Shown here: piece by piece, positions 1 through 11,538 of the stretch
Layout: each line of letters begins with the position of its first letter
How positions within the stretch are numbered: position 1 is the stretch's first letter
Assembly (NCBI GenBank): GCA_015657535.1
Contig: JADHZB010000522.1
Span: forward strand, 29,341 to 93,340
Length of the DNA stretch: 64,000 nt
Source of the DNA: Nephromyces sp. MM_2019
Lineage: Eukaryota > Apicomplexa > Aconoidasida > Nephromycida
Direction: 5' to 3'
The notes under the pieces: generated by a model
What the model saw: only the letters and a program-made list of their open reading frames with translations
What the model was told of the DNA's origin: nothing
Database searches by the model: none
Translations under genes and position numbers: made by a program

Positions 1-1627
1 TACTTTTTAGATGATTTAGTTTTGCTCCCAGTCATAGAAGATCTATTCCCTGATAAACAAAATTTATTTAAATTCTTGGAAGAGAATCTTGAAGAGGTAT
101 TGCTAGATTTTATTCAGAACCTAAGTGACTTTCCAGCAGAATATTTTTCAAGGTAGACACTATACTGCCTTTCAATCATGTATAAAACTATATTTTACAT
201 ATTTAAAGCCTGAACCCACGATTTGGCATCAATCGGAAGTCACAAGTAGAGTACTTTTCAGAGTTAAAAGAATTTCTCAAAGCCATTCAATATAAACAAA
301 AATTAATTTGCGTTTCCGAGAAAGATCACAAAGTCAAAGCTTTGATACCAGCACTCCAGAAATTCCGATTCACTGATGTATGTCCTGTTCAAAGCTTAAT
401 CGAAACAAGTTGTAGCAGCCTTTTAGATTTTGATAATTTCAGCGAAAAAGCTATTTTTTACTACAAGAGGATAAAAAGTAAACACGATTTTTGGGATTTT
501 GTTCATTTTATTTCTTCTTACCTAATTTATAAAGACCACATAAGCTCAATCAAGCTATCTCCAACTTTTATTGGTACGACTAAGAACCCTCATTCGAATG
601 GCACCATTGAAGTAGAGCCAGATCCACCAGACGAATCAGCTTTTCTTAAAAAATATTGCCGTTGCACTTGTGATGACAAGACACCACTAGTTCAATGTCT
701 TGGTTTGAAAACAAAATACAAGAACAAGATGCAGCACCTTGCTTGCTTCGTTGGAGGTATGCTCTTATTAGGATCATACATGGGTGATATTCCCAAACAA
801 GACGCAAGATGGCTTGATCAAGCGGGTCAAATCATTAAGACTTGCTCCGCATCATATATCGACTCACCTTATTGTTAGATTTGTTCATTTTGCTGTTATT
901 TCTGAAATTATCTCAAGCTTTTACATCTTTTTCAGCGCTTGGACCCGAGATTTTTTCTTTGAATATGGACCCTAACAAGTCTTTAGATTTCGATTTCAAC
1001 AATTCTATTAACCAATACCATCTCCGGTAAACATGCAAAAGATAACTCCAAACTTATAAATTATCTAAATCTTTAACACCTACAGACCTGAGCTTATTGA
1101 ATCCTTTTACTATCTTGATTACTTCACAAACAACTCTGGTATTAAAAAAACCTCTTATTCCATACTCCAGAGTATAATCCAAAATTGTAATTCTGGAGGC
1201 TGCTACTCTTCAATTGAGAGCTCTAAAGAAGTAAGCATCTATTTGTAAAATTCTATGATCTGAATTTGAATTTTTAAACTTTGTCTTGCTTTACATATAC
1301 AAATTAGAACAACTACGAACTTAAACTTATGGATAAGATGGAGTCTTTTTGGATCGCTGAAACACTGAAATACTTTCTACTACTATTTTCACCACATAGG
1401 CTAATAAATTTAAACGAGTAAGAAAATTTTAAAAAGTAATTCATTTGGTTATATCACATTAACTTTTTTTGAAATTGAATTTTATGATAAATGATTTCAT
1501 CAGTTGGATATTAAACACTGAAGCACACCCTTTCCCTATACTAAAGGGAGGCATCCCTCAAGGCGCCAATACATTTATCGATGCTTCTCAGAAAATCTGG
1601 GAACCAATTACATTTTATCCTTTATAA
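1..1627 (+). CDS. GH47 alpha-1,2-mannosidase, 3' part (5' end outside window)
   Basis: Glycosyl hydrolase family 47 enzymes trim alpha-1,2-linked mannose from N-glycans in the ER or Golgi. Six exons join in frame: 1-152, 209-873, 936-1026, 1086-1230, 1308-1417 and 1504-1627, giving 428 residues and a TAA stop. Family motifs appear in order: MQHLACFVGGMLLLGS (normally MDHLVCF), GPEIFSLN, YHLRPELIESFYYL, MESFWIAETLKYF, and WILNTEAHPFPI with the calcium-binding TEAHP. The RPE..ES glutamate is kept, but the Asp of the MDHL motif is Gln here. The loop before MQHL is Cys- and acid-rich. The signal anchor and N-terminal catalytic Glu lie upstream of the window. It ends shortly after TEAHP, as ER-type members do, so it is closer to ER mannosidase I than to an EDEM with a long tail. 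The family call is firm; activity is uncertain. Confidence 0.93.
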
Positions 1628-2013
1628 GAAAAAATTGAGCAAATTTTTAATTTTTCACAATTTCTTAATTCTCAAAATTAAAAATGCTGTAATAACAGAC
1701 GATTCATGAGGCAAATTATAAAGCTCAACTAATCACCCGCTCATCTATCCATATTAAGAAAATGTTTAAGAAATGCTAAGCCATTGTTTAATACAATCCA
1801 TAAATATTCATCACGTTGGCTTGAGTTAGCATAATTATAACATTTGATTTTAAATTAAAACTTTAAATACCCTTAAATATTGAATATCATTTTAAGCAGC
1901 GATTTTTTCCAATATCTTTGCTTCTTTATTTTCCAAAATTTTCTCAAAGCAGTTGAAATTGATTTATAAATAAATGAAGTTAATACCATTATCTTAACAC
2001 TGTAATCTCAAGA
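1628..2013. other. Spacer after the GH47 gene
   Basis: AT-rich DNA with many stops in all frames. I see no exon, RNA gene or clear repeat. Confidence 0.5.
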
Positions 2014-2541
2014 ATGCACTTAAAGCAATTGAATTCTTTCTTTTTTTATGATTCAAGTATCATTGATGAAGTTTATTTATATGAAGGGGATATAAATCGA
2101 GTTGACACTTCAAGATCACTGAGAAATCAAGTAAAACTCTTTACATCTCTAGTATGTTTATACAATGCCCAGAGATAAGATTATCAAATGGATCCAATAT
2201 TTTTTTTTGATTCACAGAAAATTAAACTTCTTTGAGCTTCAAAAGTTTTATATACATATAAAGCTTAGATATCCATGCTGCTTATTTAATCCAAGCGAAT
2301 CTCACATTTCGGCCTATGAAAGCTCGCTACTCTAGTCGTTTAGTGACTAACAACCCTTGTGGAATAGTAAGTATTATAATAGACTTCAATCCAATTATTT
2401 AAACAGCCTGCTACATCAAATGGCAAGTAATTAATGTAGGTTATATAATTTGTATTGCCATGATTGTTGCAATTCAAATTTCTTCAGATCACCAATCAAA
2501 TTGATTCAGTACTTCAAATTCAACAATACAGCAAATACTAA
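2014..2541 (+). CDS. Possible small multi-exon gene, unknown function
   Basis: Three short blocks read like exons. From the ATG at 2014 the frame encodes about 39 residues (MHLKQLNSFFFYDSS..., then DEVYLYEGDINRVDTSR) and ends at a GTAAAA donor near 2131. A second block at about 2267-2368 is open as DIHAAYLIQANLTFRPMKAR... and ends in NNPCGI before a GTAAGT donor. A third, 2488-2541, follows a CAG acceptor and encodes ITNQIDSVLQIQQYSKY with a TAA stop. Blocks two and three join in phase 0. The first join does not work with an obvious splice site, so the structure is unresolved. I recognise no family. It may be a real gene of about 100 residues, or chance open frames. Confidence 0.33.
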
Positions 2542-3245
2542 TATAAAAAGCTAATAAGCTTAGTTACCAAAGCTTTGATTCCTAACGGGATCTTGCATGT
2601 TTAACCTATCTAGATAGAAATGAACACTGTATTCAGAACACCATTTAGTGAATTAATAAATAAAATTTGCTATACCGAATTATTGTAAAACTTGGAATTT
2701 AATCAACAGGCTATATTAGAATATAGCCTCGCAATTATAGATAAAAAACTAGAAATCCTTCTAACATATTAATGCTCAAGCAGTAAAAATTCAAAAACTA
2801 CAAAAGACTTAGCCAACTTTTGTTAAAGAAGTTTCGGTTAAAGCAGTCGAAATTTACAAAAATAAATAAGGGTAAATTTTAGGATTACAAGGCTAATAAT
2901 ACTTGTATTACCCTAAAGTGAAAATTTGTTGAAACTTTTTTTCAAATTTTATTTGCAGAAAAAAAGACTTTATCTTGAGCAAGTACATTCCAAGTACAGA
3001 CTTGTGAAACGAAAGCACATGTTGTGTATATTCACTAGTTTAAGTTATTTTCTGAAATTAAATCAGTATTTTTAATAAAATTTACTAATTAATATTTGAA
3101 AGTTTTTCAAAAAGCCCCCCATACCATAATCATATTTAAGAGATATCAAAAATTTCCCATAAAGTGGCATTTTCTAATTTTACAGAAAAATACTTCTTGT
3201 TAACTTGAAGCTACAATATCCTAGGTATAAAATTCAAGATTGTAA
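2542..3245. other. Spacer before the large membrane-protein gene
   Basis: AT-rich, stop-dense in all frames, with homopolymer A and T runs. Nothing else is seen. It probably holds the promoter and 5' UTR of the next gene. Confidence 0.5.
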
Positions 3246-6200
3246 ATGGACTTTTTTGAAAACGTTTCTGCGTGGTATGATCTACATATATGAGATTTTC
3301 TCATTATAACGTTTAACTTTACTTCTAACAGCGGTGATCGCTCATTCGTGCGGCATCTAAATAATATGAATGCTCACTTGACTAATTTCCCAAGTCAATT
3401 GATGAGTGAAGACAATGACCATTTAACTGAAATTTCAGGTTCAGATAAAGACTCTATTGTTGAGTATCAGAATGGATTGTGTTACTCAAGTTATAAAAAT
3501 TACAACACACCCCCAGGTATAAATTGATAAAACCTGAAGTGGATGTAAGATGAAATTTTTTAATTCGTCTAAACGGATTTAAGATAGGCTATATTTGTTA
3601 TTTTTATAGGAATAAAAGTATCACCAAATGTTAAGAAGATAAATTCATCTGAACAAGCCAAGAATTTGACCGAGCAAAAAAAATTTGAGGTTCTAAATCA
3701 CTCGAAAGAATGCAGCAGTACACGATAAGATATTATACAGAAACTTTTATTCATATTTATTAGGTCCCACCAGGCAAATTAGAGCCTGGTAAAAAAAAAG
3801 GTAATATATAACAAGTTCGTGCTAGAATTTTAAAATTTGAATGTGTGTTGTTTAAAATTCATTTGCGCTAATTACTTAGACTATACTTGACCTATGATTA
3901 CTTAATAGCAAGCGCTACAATATTGCTTTTTAACTTGACCTTCGAATTAGAAACCATTTTTGCTTTAGATTTGAAACTGAACCCGGCACATAAGGAAGGT
4001 AGTGTCTACTCAGGATGGTAACCGAAAAAAATACCAAATTATTTAAAAATACGTAATTTAAAAACTTTTTAAACAGGAATTTAGTGTCATGTTTAGAAGG
4101 AAATGAAGGGTCAAACTTAGTCCAATCAAGAGGTGAAAGTATTTTTATCGAAAAGAAAGATAGTGCCACTAATGTTCCTAATTCATTTGATTTTCTTTGG
4201 GAAAATCAAAAAGCTCAGCATAATAAATCGGGGATTCCATTAGATAATTTTGTGGTCGATATGAAATTTGAATCCAATGAGGCTACTCAAATCTCCCAAA
4301 ATATTGAGAGTGATCCAAAAATATTGGTTAAATTTAATAGCAATTCTAGCATAGGTTTGTTTATCGATTCATTAATATGTTTTATAAAACTAATATTGAA
4401 TTAAAAAGCTTTTAGTAATTTATTGGTTTGCTTTTTCAATGATAATCTAATTATAAGAATAGATATTTACTTCAATTATTATTTAAGGTTTTCTTAAACT
4501 GCATACTTGGCTAGATTTGTTTGAGAAAACCAGAAATGATAGGGCACTTAAGTGTTGCTTGGATGAGGAACTCCCAAAGATAGTTTCACACGAAGCTTCT
4601 TCATCCAGTATGAGTCAATCAACTAGTTATCTTGATAATATAGCAATTGTTTATTCATAGGTGAAATTGATACAAGTAGAAAACAGCAGTTTATACAGCT
4701 TAATACTTTGCAGCAAGAATTTAATGAAATAATACAAACCCTAGATTACAAAGCTACTGACGAAAGGAATTTTGCACTAGAATCTGATCAATCATACTCA
4801 GAAAGTAGAAACTGGTTAAGAACAATTCTAATTAATATAAATGTTTTCACTTTTACGATTCGTATGAAATAAAATATCACTAAGAGTTAGCTTTAACTAG
4901 CTCAATTATTTTTGTCATCATCTTAGTCATAGAAAGATAGAAAAAGAACTTTTAGCTAAATCAAATGAAATAGAAATCCAGGGAAGTCCCTATAAATTCA
5001 GAAAGTGCATAAATCAAATAGGAATCCCTCAAGAAACTTTTGGGATAGATAACTTAAAAGAAGCAAAAGGATTAGACACTTTTGGGAATTCAAATGAAAT
5101 AGATTCCTCAGATATATTGAGTCAAGGGAAAACTTCAGATAAATTTATTTCGAAAGCCACTTTTGAATGTTTTTGTAATCAAGAAATTGAATTAAACAAC
5201 TGCAAAGGTAGGCTTGCAAAGGAATAGTTTTAAATTTTCATAATATGAAAAGATTCAATTTTATGAAAAGATTCAATTTTATGAAAAGTTGGTTCTGGAA
5301 AATTTATTAATTATAAATCAGAATCCAAAATCAAATCAAGCTCTACAACATTGGAGCATGGACAACTAATTCCAGATCAGATTGATACAATAAATAAAAG
5401 AAATAGCCACAACCTATTCAATGAGGAAAAGGAAATGACAAAGCTGAATGAATTCGCTTACTTTGACAAAGAATATCATTTAGATCAAGATTTCATAGCT
5501 ATTATTTCAAGCTTTAATTACTCAACAGGTTTAGAATTTGTAACTTAAAAAATGAGCTGGGCATTTTGAACTCTCATTAATTGTACTTTAACGCCATAAT
5601 GCATGCTCCCTTCAAATTCAGACGGTTCAGAAATAAACATAAGCTTCTTTAGCACCTATTTATCAAAAGGGTAAATTTATTTAATCAAATTATTTAATTA
5701 CTTTTTATTAGTTATTCTCATTGACATTCACAGGATCACAGGATTGCTTGGATCTGCTATTATACTTTTTATTTTAAGCATATGTTTAGCTTTATTTACT
5801 CTAGGATACATAAATATGAAAACTCAGGATAATAACTTGTTACTTATATTCGGAATATGCTGCTTATATTCGAGTATAACTATGGTTACAATTTGGTGTA
5901 TGAACAACTCCTCGGAAAAAATCTATAGCTTAAGGAATCATTACAATTATCAACTGCAACAATACTTAATACAGAAGGTATTAATCTCCTTTCAGATCAC
6001 AAAGCCCACTTTTATTCTTAATTAAATTATTTGTATAGCTACTGCCGAAAGAAAATTTTACTGATAGAGATTCTTTTGAAAAGAACCAAGCTTTCACAAA
6101 AATTAATCCAACAATACTAGATTGCTTCACCCAAATTATAATAAGTAAAATGAGTATAAACTTCTATTTATCTATTTAACCAGAATGACCAGCATCTGAA

Positions 6201-7837
6201 ACACTGATAACAGGTGAAAGTCCTATAAGATTCAATGAATTATCGGTATTCAAGAAATTAAAAACGATAAAATTTGTATTAGTTTTATCACTTTCAATAC
6301 TATTACTTGTAACCATTGCTGGTTTCAAATATAACAATATTAACCAAAATAGATCTTTCTATTTTATCATCCAAGGTACCTTAGGTTAAATTTCATATCC
6401 TTTTAACTAATCAATTTATTCGTTAGTTTTTTATTAATTTTTGAGCCTCAATGATAACAATGAATTGGACCATATATTTGTGGGCACTTTGGCCTGTCAA
6501 CTATAAAAGTTTAAAAAGTGAGATCGAATTGAAACTAGGTTTAATGAGAAAAATATTTAGAAGCTGGCTGATTTGTTGGGAGAGTAAAGAATTATATAAA
6601 GTATAATACTACTTACTAAAAGATTTTTATAGTGGTATTGAAACTTTAATAAAAAATCCAATGATTATTAATGTTTTTATGCAGGATAAAATACTTAAGT
6701 TAAACAATAATTTCGAAGTTCACATGATGCACAATTATAACTGGAACAATGAACTAAGTTTTAATGCTTTCATACATTGTAGTAAACTATTCCCACTCAC
6801 TTGTTTTGGCTTAGAAGTCGGGTTCTACTTTGAGGAAAATATTTCCCTGGAAGGCACTTTGAAAAGCCTAATCAGCAAAGTAAAACACATAACATTTGAC
6901 AATATTTTGATTAATTTAAATCTGAGCAGATAAATTTCGATACAGGGATGGAAAGAAGGGATTTTAAAATCTAAAATAGTCTTAGATCTAGTGAAATCAC
7001 AAAAGGGGACTAAAGTTAAAAATATAACACCTTCCAATAGCTCCCAAGATTGTCCAACTCAGTTATTTATGTATTTCCTCAACTGTGAAACATCTAGCAT
7101 CATAAATTATCTTCACTTAGCTGATTTTCAAAGACCTCATATGCACATAAACGAGTGTAACATAAACGACTGCAACTTGGAAACTAGGAATGATCTAGAC
7201 TACCAATTAATTATCAATAAATTTATAGACTCGAATAAAGTGCTAAAAATGGCTTTATGCAGCCTTGAGCAATGTCTGTTGGTCTTTATGAAACCAAAAA
7301 ACAAAATAGGTAACGTTATATATAACACAAATCGTTAATGTACAACACTATCAGGATACACATTAAATTTCTCAAAACTATCAGGCAACTTTTTGTCTAA
7401 CAGGCTAGAAAAACAAAAGCTTGTAAACAATTTTTGGAAGCATCATAGCATTACTCATATGTAAATTTGTATTTATTGCTCTTGTAAGGAGTCATTAATA
7501 AGACATATATAACTATATATTGTATTATAAAACCATCAGGAATAGTCATAAGTGTTCTGACATTTCCCTATACAGTTGTGTTGATAATGATCATAACCTA
7601 AAAAATGTAGAAGTAACATCAGAATACAATGATAAAAACTCTAAAGCAACCACATATATAGCTACTACAAAGCAAGAAATGAGCCTTTTTGATGCATTTG
7701 TAGTTAAATTCTCGAGTATAGCTCATCTGAATTTTACTTTAGACAGGCTTTATTACTTATTTAAATTATTTGGGGAAACAAAAATTGATAAAGATTTTCA
7801 AGAATATTCAGACTTTTTGAAATACGCCTTCCCTTGA
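3246..7837 (+). CDS. Large multi-exon membrane protein, unknown function
   Basis: About 19 exons join by GT-AG sites into a protein of roughly 1,040 residues. It starts MDFFENVSA at 3246 (exon 1, 3246-3274; exon 2 from 3332) and ends FLKYAFP-stop at 7835-7837. The first half is hydrophilic, Ser/Asn/Glu-rich and probably disordered. Three or four hydrophobic segments follow: GSAIILFILSICLALFTLGY (about 5750-5810), LLLIFGICCLYSSITMVTIW (about 5840-5895), FVLVLSLSILLLVTIAGF (about 6271-6327) and a weaker WTIYLWALWPV (about 6470). A folded-looking C-terminal part is rich in Cys, His and aromatics (6685-7837). The donor after 3690 (GTTCTA) and the acceptor near 5289 are less certain. I do not recognise the family. 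The chain could be two genes, but phases match from the first exon to the stop. Confidence 0.72.
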
Positions 7838-8169
7838 GACATCAATGGCTTATAACTAGCTGAAAAAATGATTTACAAATCACAAATGAGTTACTAGTGC
7901 TTGAATACCAAACACAAGCAAGAAATTAGATCTAAGAATAGGTAAATTTTCAACTTTCTTTTTTTCAATTTTTAGTTTTGAAATACTCAGGAGATCGATT
8001 TGGTGCACTTGAGTTAAAAAATTAATGCTGCAAAACTTAATTGGTATTGAAAATCAAGACTTGTCATTATATGATAATTTTGTAGTTAAAGCTCTTTTAA
8101 AAATATGTGTTAGCTGATGTAATAAACAATTGTCAGTTGAAACTTGATTACTTTAAATTACACACTAAT
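7838..8169. other. Convergent 3' spacer
   Basis: A spacer of 332 bp between two converging genes, presumably both 3' UTRs. No feature is seen. Confidence 0.6.
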
Positions 8170-10794
8170 TTAGTTATTCATTTTGTGTTGATCTGCATGA
8201 AGTTTGGCTGAAATGGTTTGAATGTCTATACGTCCTTCAAGTTGCATGTCGGCCTTTGGGGTGAAAGTGAGAGAAAATATTTTAATTTTATATTCGTGAT
8301 TAAAATAGAGTAGAAGTTGACAGAGGTAAATAGCTAGATAACTTACAATGGTGTTTTTTGACAAATTTCCATCACTGAAACAAAAGTAGTCCATCTCATC
8401 CCTGGCTCTCGAGTGGCTCAATCTTTAGAATAAGAATTATATGTGATAAAAACATGAAATTTTCAATCATAATAGTTGTATCTAATAGAATAGCTTTAGA
8501 ATCAAAACATACGCTAAACTCAACAGATCAGCTGGAGAATGTATTCTCTTAACAAAATCAAAGAATTCCTCTGCCCAGTTGATCTGATCTAATTGCCTTT
8601 GTGATTCTATTTGATCACTCAGAACGCAGCTCATTTTGAGCTCTGCTAAATGCTAAAATTCTGTTTAGTAATGAACTGGTTAGGTTGAATCATAAACTAC
8701 CTGTAGCTGGCTCATAGTATTTTCTAATAAAGAGTAGCAAGTTCCTTCTACACTCGAAATATTTTCTTGTACTTGACTGAATTGGTGAAATGACGCTTAT
8801 TTAAAGGTATCTGAGAGGAAAAACTTTGCTTAAAAGTCTAACTCAATCTTTTCATCAACAAGGGATAAAAGTTCATCCAATTTATCTTTTCTAGCTTGCA
8901 GGATTGGATGTCTAGTTTTAGATTGTTCCAATTCAGCTTTAAAAACCTTTTCTAATGGAATTATAGTTCCATTTTCTATGGAAAAAGAAATTTCAATTTT
9001 AATTTTGTGAAAGTTTTTGTATTTTAATCGTGATTAGAAAGCACATAAATCTTACGGCAAGTTTTGTCGAAAAAGGAATGATTTGATGCATCCACGTGTA
9101 AGTGTTTTGGTATGCAAACTTGGCATACGGGAAGTTCACAAGCAATACAAAAAGAATCACAAATTTCATTTGCATGAAATTTACAATAGCCATTGCTTCT
9201 GTTCCTCTATAAAACAATTTTGAATTTTATGTTTTCACTTAGATTATTTCCCTTTTAAATATTTCAAATTCGGTAAACCTCGTTTATAGGAACCCTTATG
9301 TGTCTTGAGACAACTCGGTTTTGGCTGTGTAGATATTGATCACATTGTTGACATAACCTGATGTTTTGTAAACAATTTCACTCAAAAATTTGAAAGACTC
9401 AAATATTAGTTAAAATTACTTTGCTTTATCTGATTGGCACCAGATAAGTGAAGGTGCATTTTGACAGTTATCGCAAAATGGAACAGCAAAAACTTCATCG
9501 TATGATGGGTCACATTCAAACTGGATAAGATATCGGGGTAGTACCTGATTTATTTAATTTATGATTCTAGTTATTTTTAGGTAGATTGATTTTCAATCTT
9601 TATAAGAATATCTAATTTTAACAATATGTTATGTTTAAGTAACCTTACTTGTGAAGAACTGTAGACAATGTACTCGTAATTGAAAGTATATTGTGGCAAA
9701 ACTCCCAGCACAGCATTTTCGTCGTTTTCTTCATTATCCTTAGGATCATCAAAGATTTGTTTGTGCAAGGTGTAGCAAGGCACAAAACTAGCAGTCTGAG
9801 CTATTAAGGCACTATCATACTCCGGTGGTAGTGCAAATTTTGAAGACAAGGTATCTTTATCAATGACATAGCTTCTGCCTACACCTTTTGAATAATTAGT
9901 AACACATAATTTTAAAAAATTAATAGACTTGTTTCTAATTAAATTAAACTATGTAATTTATAGATTAGCAAGCTAGAAGATGTGTCTTTTATCTGATAGT
10001 TACATATTTCGCAGATGAGGTACTCATGAATTTGCCTTTCTCCAGAAATTATTTGCATTGTTGTGAGATTCTTAGGCAACTTCTGACTACCTAACCAATT
10101 TAAAACGTGCAAATAAAGCTTAAGAATTATGAGTCTTAGTTTACTATAATCTCAAAACAGTTTGAACTTTTCTTGGGACTATTTATTTATGAAATTCAAT
10201 ATTCACTGTTCTCAGAGCTGTATTTGATTATACAACTTTATATACGAATTACTTAACTTACTGTGCTCATCTTTCAAATATTCGTATTCGTTCAAGTGCA
10301 TTAATGGTAATCCTGGGACACTGAATATTTTATTATTTTTAAATGATTATAGAAATAAATTCAATTGATAATTTTCTCAATTAATGCAGCTAGGAATTAT
10401 TCACTATAACAAACCTGAAATTCCCAACAAAGAACTTCATTCCACTTTCATCAACCTTAAAACCTCTTCTGCAGATCTGCTGAATAGTATTATCCTCTTG
10501 TAATTCAAGGGTATCAACAAACGAGTATAAAATTAGCCTTCCCTGTTTTCACAAGACTTTTATTAAATATAACAGCAATCTCAAAAACAAAGCGAAGTTT
10601 ACCTCACTTCTTTTGTTGAAATTACTCAAAACGTGGGTAGGGCTTATATGCCACGCCTGTTTTAACTTTACCCTCGAAGTACGTGTATGTAGATGAAGCA
10701 GGTACTCAACAATAGACCACTCTTCAGACTCGAAATGTATAGCACTCCATCTAATATCATTTGGTCTTACTTCACTACCCAAATTTGTGTCCAT
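8170..10794 (-). CDS. PARP-like domain plus tandem B-box zinc-finger protein
   Basis: About twelve exons on the minus strand (exon 1, 10603-10794) run from MDTNLGSEVRPND to HKMNN-stop at 8170-8172. Two B-boxes in tandem are clear in the spliced reading. The first is FCDNC..PSLIWCQSDKAKLCQQCDQYLHSQ. The second is YCKFHANEICDSFCIAC, then CQVCIPKHLH and NHSFF. A coiled-coil-like tail follows (LEQSK..LQARKDKLDELL and QVQENISSVEGTCYSLLEN), then a short C-terminal part. Before the B-boxes, GRSYVIDKDTL, LPPEYDSALIA and NYEYIVYSSSQVLPRYLIQFE resemble the end of a poly(ADP-ribose) polymerase catalytic fold, including the EYIVY glutamate. The usual His and Tyr of that fold are not clearly present. The B-boxes are firm; the PARP-like part is an inference from motif resemblance. 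A scaffold or ubiquitin-linked role is possible, though no RING is seen. Confidence 0.8.
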
Positions 10795-11538
10795 TTCAAA
10801 ATCTCAATTTGCGGTTCTTTGATAATCAGAAATTTGCTATTTATAAGTCGAAGCCTTTTCCTTGAAAATTCGTTGTTTAAAGTTAAACCTTTGAGTAGCC
10901 AATTAATTTGGGTCTAGACTTTTGATGAAAAATTTATTTAAAAATATTTAATTTCTGGGTTTAAAAATATATAATAAATGAAATTTAAATTTTTAAAATT
11001 AATTTTGTGAGGATAATTCTAATTAGGAGCCGTATCCAATTGCAATCATCATATCTTAGGACATTATTCAGGAGAGTTTATTAAAACAATCCTTTAATAC
11101 CTTTTAAATTGGAGAATGTAGGAATATAGAGATTTTAGAGCAATTATGCCATATTGTTCAATACAATTTTGTTATAAAAGTTGGAGTTTCCAAAAAAATC
11201 AAATATTTATGATATACTGTTATATGTTTTCCCATACAACTTTCTCATGTAACTTGTGGTTAGCTAACCAATATATTCTGTGTTAAAAGATAATTAGCAA
11301 ACTATCATTACAATATTTGTTTATTCACTGCAAAGAATGCGCCTATATAATCTTGTTCCCAGCAATAAACAATAGATACCATGCATGTAACACTTTATTT
11401 AATTGAGATATAGCTGGAATTTTACCAGTAATTTGTCGTTGATAAAAATAGAGCTACTTAGATGATGTTATAGAAGTTAAGTCAATAAATTGTTTTGCCT
11501 TAAGTTTTAGTAAATACCTTCATTCAAAATTATATGTA
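10795..11538. other. Spacer between two minus-strand genes
   Basis: AT-rich DNA with no convincing exon. It should carry the 5' region of the B-box gene and the 3' UTR of the next minus-strand gene. Confidence 0.5.
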
